From positions 2,418,001-2,482,000 of the forward strand of contig NC_079235.1 in the NCBI RefSeq assembly GCF_028502605.1: a DNA stretch of 64,000 nt, in the 5' to 3' direction. A program made the translations under genes and the position numbers. Positions 59,274-64,000 of the stretch are shown here, one piece after another. Numbering within the stretch: the first letter of the stretch is position 1; each line of letters begins with the position of its first letter. Under the pieces are notes generated by a model. That model did not search any database, was not told where the DNA came from, and was given only the letters and a program-made list of their open reading frames with translations. This DNA is from Trichoderma breve. Taxonomy: Eukaryota; Ascomycota; Sordariomycetes; Hypocreales; Hypocreaceae.

Positions 59274-61820
59274 GTTGGCCAGCCAGCAATTGATATGATC
59301 TCGCAAGCTACTTGAGAGGGTCGCACCTAGGGGTTGCGACAAAATGCCACTAATGGAAGTATTGGTGAGAGGGCATTGCATTCGTGTCGGCGTCTTGAGA
59401 AAATCACAAAAGAAGAAAAAAAACTATAGACCGAGTTTTCATGGAGTTTTGGGCCAAAAACTCCTTCGGCTTGCTTTGTTTGCTTGATTGTTACATACAT
59501 AGAACGGGTTCGGATCAGATCCGCAAAAGTTCAGCAGTGGCACGGCATAGACTAGAAACTACTCCGTAGGTAGTCAGATTGGACCAAATTTACATATTCT
59601 AGCACTTGATTGTCTCCTCACAAGCACTTGGGAGCTGCCCTCATCACTCACTACAGGCCTGTGTAAACAAGGAACCAGAGGCCTCGACTGCCTCACAGCT
59701 TTTGGTTACAAGGCCAACGCAGCCATTTGTCACATTCGGCACTAGCTTGCGCACTCAATGCCCAATTCGACGAGGCTGGCAAAATCGGCGTTTGAAGCAT
59801 CCGGAGCTCATGGATGATGTCGAGAGTGGAGCCCGCCTGACCTGTAACTGAACCAAATCGTTGGGATGCCGAGACACGGATGGGTCACGAGACTGGGGGA
59901 GTGATTCAGCCGCTTACAAGGACTGCAGCTCTGACACAACAAGGGTGTCTAGACGCAGCAGTTTGATATGAGAGAGAGGCAGGGAGAAGGGCACAAAAAA
60001 AGAAACGAAAGAAAGAAAGAAAGAAATGGACGGGAACTGTTTTGTATGTCTTGGGCGGGTAGAGAAAAGCGGCAGAGGGTTTGAACTGAGACCGGCCGGC
60101 GGCTTTTTTACTGGAATAAGTAGATGCCGGGGGGCTGGAAAAAGAATGAAGGGGTGGTTAATGAAGCCCGAAGAAAAAAGAAAACATGCCTGAATATTCA
60201 GGAAAAAGAAAGGCTCTGGTGTGACATCCTTGTTGTGATTTGTAGGGGGCTGGGGTATAGGAAGGAGATTTTTTGACGGCGTCGGCCGCGGCGTTTAGCC
60301 AGGTTACACAGGCGCCTGTTCCTGTCTTTCTTTCTTTCTTTCTTTTTTCCTTTCCGTGTTTTAACTGATGCTTTTGTTGGATGTTGTTAAAAAAAAAAAA
60401 AAATTCTCCTGTCTCCCTTGCAGTAAGCCGTTCGGTAGTTTCAATGCTGAGAACGGAAATATCCCGTGCGTGCCTTGTATTGGGCCTTTTCTTTTTTCCT
60501 TTTTTGTGACAAAAGTCGCAGATTGGGGGGCGGGAACATTGTAGGTTTGTTCTCTCCCCTGCTAGGTTTTGTGACAGAGATTGATCCATGCCATCTAAGT
60601 CTAGATCCCTGGGCGGGTGGCAGTGATTAAGACACACACTTAGACAGAGAGGAAAGAGAGATCTAGGGATGGCGATCGGATGGCGGGGACGTGGGATCGG
60701 AAGAGGCTGGATGGTGTGCTCGTATGTCATTTGATGTCACATGTCGATGAGATACGAGATGTGAGATGGGCTGCATATTACTATCTTAATGTTTCTTGTA
60801 TAAGCCATCAATGTGCAATGCGAGGATATCATATGGAAGCTATATAAGCACGCAAAGTACGGAGTAGTAGTAGCATTAAGGTTTTTGGTGAGACGAGTTC
60901 GTTAGAGTTGACGTGAAGTTTATGCGAAAACAACGGTAAGATGAGATGAGACGAAGGCGAGGCAAGGGTACGATGCCAAGTCAAGGTTTCGATACGAGTT
61001 TAAATGACGTCCAGCAGCGATCACGACCCCAGGAAGCTATCCATGGCTACATGTAGCTCTTATCACACAGCTCACTCTCCAGGTTATAAAGCTGCTTGGA
61101 CGAATTTGCACAGTGCCGCTACTGACCCGAAACGGCGGATAGCTTCCCCGTGACCTGGCGCCAGCGGCCACGGCACTTGAGCATCCACTGAACCCATGGC
61201 GCAGGCGCTAAATCACGGGGCCGCAATGCCAGTACAGTGTCTAAATGGGCCAGCTCTACACTGTAGACCAATTGAACTGTGATTCTTAGCTACCCCCTGC
61301 TTACGTGTGGAGTCTTATGTCTCACCTAACAAGCAGCATGTCTTCAGCTTCATCCCTACCTTACATACCTATCGTGACGGCATCCAACCTCCATTCTTAC
61401 GGCCACTGCCTGGGACTCTTTGCAACTTGCCCAAGGCTGTGACGCGTGAATCGGCTCCGGCAGAGAGGACGCGCCACCACTCGGACCAACAGCGTCGCAT
61501 CGAATCGCGCATCCATCACATCGCATCGCCTCGCATCGCATCGTACCGTGCCGTCGGATTGATTTGAGACAAGGGGCCGGGGCGAGGCCTTTGAGAGTCC
61601 CGGCATTGCTTTTGCTAGCAGCACCTGTACGTACGAGCCCAGGTTCATTATCCAAGTCCATGCATCAGCCGCACGTCACGGGCTGAGACCCGGCGTCTCG
61701 TGATCTGATCCTTTCATCTTGCCTCCTCCTCTTCTCTTTTCTTCTTCTCTCTGCTCGTTCTCCTCGTGCTGATTGGCCCGTTCTCACAGCACCTTTGCGA
61801 CGCGGGTCTCTCTCTCGTTT
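59274..61820. other. Intergenic, 2.5 kb, with GAAA/TTTC microsatellites
   Basis: GAAA-type repeats at about 60002-60026 and the complementary CTTT type at about 60322-60346 lie 300 bases apart, so they could pair. No supported gene; a minus-strand frame at 60158-60730 runs through these simple repeats and is not family-like. CATCG-type hexamer repetition occurs at 61495-61545. Confidence 0.4.
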
Positions 61821-63959
61821 ATGTCCCAAGTCCGGAATCGAGATCGATCACGAGCCATGTCGACCTCCAAGCCAATCAGCAAGCCTGGCCGCGCCGACGC
61901 CTCAGACTACCGGCCAGTCCACCAAGACGACGACACACACGATGCCAACGAGGAGGAGGAGGGCGTGTCGACCTCGGCCTACTTACCGCCGCGCCGGTCG
62001 CGCGCAGATCGTCGTTACCGCACCACCATCCTCGCTCTTGTTATCGCCCTCATCATCCTGCTAGCGACCAACCTCTACCTGTCTCTGCCCTACTTCTTCC
62101 CCGGTCACGGCCCCGGTTCCTGTCCGGCTCCTAGCAAGGTGCCGCAGTACTTCCAGACATCGCCGGAGCTGTGGGCTGGGCCAACAGCCACCGGCAATGC
62201 CGCCTTCTTAGCACAGACAAGGACCTTTGACCCGACCGCGACCTTTGTGCCCAATGAGCCGCTGCAGACGGCCATCCCCGTCCAGGGCATGAAGCCCGGC
62301 AACGAGACTATTTTCAAGATGATGGGCTACTTGTCTCCCTACTTTCCCTCCCCTGGGTTTGGAGTCAATGAGTACCCGCTTCCCGCAGGAGCAGAGATCG
62401 TCCAGGTCCAGATGTTGTCCCGTCATGGCGCCCGCTACCCTACCTCTGGTGTCGGCGTTGTCAACTTCGCCCAGCGCATTGCCAATGCCTCTAGCGACTT
62501 TAACCCCAAGGGGCCATTGGGCTTTCTCAAGGGTTGGGAGTACCATCTTGGGTCAGAGATTCTAGTGCCCAAGGGTCGTGAAGAGCTGTACAACTCGGGT
62601 AAGCATAGCAACAATATGCAATGCGGGTTGCCACGGAGAAAGCTGACATTTGCATAGGAGTTCTTCATAGCTACATGTATGGCAGTCTGTATAATCCAAA
62701 CAGCAAGATTATTGTTCGCACAACGGTAAGGCTCACGGCTTAGCAAACAAGTAGTACTAAAAGTCGATTTCGTTGCGTACTGACAACTCGATATAGACAC
62801 AAGATCGTATGCTCAAGTCGGCTGAGAACTGGATGGCTGGCTTTTTTGGGTTGGAATGGTGAGAATTTCAATATGAACTACTTTCATTGTGGGCCATGAC
62901 TTACAAAGCCTAGGACAAACAACGCAACAATCGAAGTCATCATCGAAGCTGCTGGTTTCAACAACTCTTTAGCAGGTTCCCTCAATTGCCCCAATTCTTA
63001 CACCAAAATATCGGCAAACGAAGCCAAGCAGCAATGGATCAACACCTACCTTCAAGATGGTATGTATTCGTCTGGTCCTATCTGGTTTCAAAAGTATCAA
63101 GACCGCTAATGCCAGGTAGCTCTTCATCGTTTCAATGCGTTGACAGATGGATTTGAATGGACCATTGACGACGTATACAATGCCCAGACCATGTGCCCTT
63201 ACGAGACAGTAGCGTACGGCTTCAGCATGTTTTGCGACTTATTCACCTATGAAGAGTGGCAAGGTTTTGGCTATTCGATCGACGTGTGGTTCTCAGGAGG
63301 CAATGCTTTTCACAGTCCTACCGGAGTATGTATCTGAATCTCCCATCTCAGCACAAATTGACGCTCGGAACACTAATACTTTATTCTCGACGCAGAGGGC
63401 AATTGGCATTGGCTATCAACAGGAAGTCCTCGCTCGGTTGAAGAACCATACCCTCGGCTACTCTGGCTCGCAAATCAACGTCACCCTGGATAACAACACG
63501 GAGACCTTCCCCCTTAACCAGAGCCTCTACTTTGACTTTTCCCACGACACCAACATTGTTTCCATCCTCACTGCATTCGGTCTCCGTCAATTTGCCGAGG
63601 AACTCCCAGCTGATCGATACCCCGGAGCGCACAACTTCACCGTCGCACACATCACCCCCTTTGGCGCCCGTCTCGACATTGAGATTATCAAGACGCCGAA
63701 ACCCGTCTCGCCCAACCGCGATGGTTATCTCCGCGGCGAAGAGCAGAAATACGTTCACTTCATTCTCAACCAACGAACGATTCCTCTGGGGCTAAGTTTT
63801 CCCGAATGCGATGCAGACCGTAAAGATGGCTGGTGCGAATTCGATACCTTTGTCAAGATACAAGAAGGCATGTCGGAGAAAGCGAGCTACGACCATGCCT
63901 GCCATGGAGAGTACGATAAGGAGCCTTATGGAAAGATTACCGATGGTGCTCCAAACTGA
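61821..63959 (+). CDS. Membrane-anchored histidine acid phosphatase (phytase-like), 607 aa
   Basis: Exons 61821-62598, 62658-62725, 62797-62858, 62914-63059, 63120-63325 and 63396-63959, in frame throughout. ATG 61821 is used; a second ATG at 61857 is equally possible. A charged cytoplasmic tail is followed by a signal-anchor helix (TTILALVIALIILLATNLYL, about 72-92) and no signal-peptide site, so it is a type II membrane protein with the enzyme outside. The phosphohistidine motif RHGARYP is at 201-207 and the proton donor HD at about 470-471 (FDFSHDTN). NxS/T glycosylation sites are frequent, as in NETI and NVT. Family members release phosphate from phytate or other esters. The exon 5 acceptor is at GTAG before 63120; the nearby CAG would shift the frame. 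Confidence 0.9.
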
Positions 63960-64000
63960 GAGAGACAAGATTTTATTACTTGGGGGAAAGGAAGAAGATT

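Noticed and set aside
60158..60730. Minus-strand frame of 190 codons
   Set aside because: It runs through TTTC simple repeats and a poly(T/A) run; no recognisable protein features.

Overview
The window is nuclear DNA of a filamentous ascomycete, most likely a hypocrealean Sordariomycete of the Trichoderma type (the genus is inference). The signs are many short introns (46 to about 200 bases) with GTAAGT/GTATGT-like donors and CTAAC/CTGAC branch sites, dispersed single 5S rRNA genes, and typical fungal families: NACHT-ankyrin and HeLo proteins, an HsbA surface protein, a Zn2Cys6 regulator, an Fps1-like aquaglyceroporin and a P450. All exon joins given here were placed by reading frame, splice signals and family resemblance.

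Layout. 1-5200: the tail of an unknown protein, a 588-base element with inverted ends, and two hypothetical genes among 29-base repeat arrays. 5.2-15 kb: an aquaglyceroporin, a 1576-residue NACHT-ankyrin receptor, and an HsbA gene broken by one in-frame stop. 15-23.3 kb: argininosuccinate synthase with a 7-base exon, a divergent 5S rRNA gene, a HeLo-pseudokinase and a DEAH helicase. 23.3-30.4 kb: a gene-poor stretch with more 29-base repeats, an F-box gene and a second divergent 5S gene. 30.4-34.2 kb: a P450, an orphan carrier-protein fragment and an Erv29/SURF4 cargo receptor. 36-40.2 kb: an MBD4-like DNA glycosylase and the SF3b p14 splicing subunit. 40.2-43.5 kb: repeat debris. 43.5-47.2 kb: a SWIM zinc-finger protein and a divergent kinase-like protein. 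47.2-53.0 kb: no gene seen. 53-64 kb: a Zn2Cys6 regulator, a TauD-type oxygenase and a membrane-anchored histidine acid phosphatase.

Housekeeping genes (argininosuccinate synthase, helicase, Erv29, SF3b p14) alternate with accessory genes linked to self/non-self recognition or cell death (NACHT-ankyrin, HeLo-pseudokinase) and to surface or secreted functions (HsbA, acid phosphatase). There is no coherent biosynthetic cluster: the P450 has only a carrier-domain relic beside it.

The most unusual signals are a dispersed 29-base-period repeat family that faces inward around accessory genes, two 5S genes whose helix II differs in sequence but stays paired, the 7-base exon, the amber stop in HsbA, and the MLKL-like HeLo-pseudokinase architecture.
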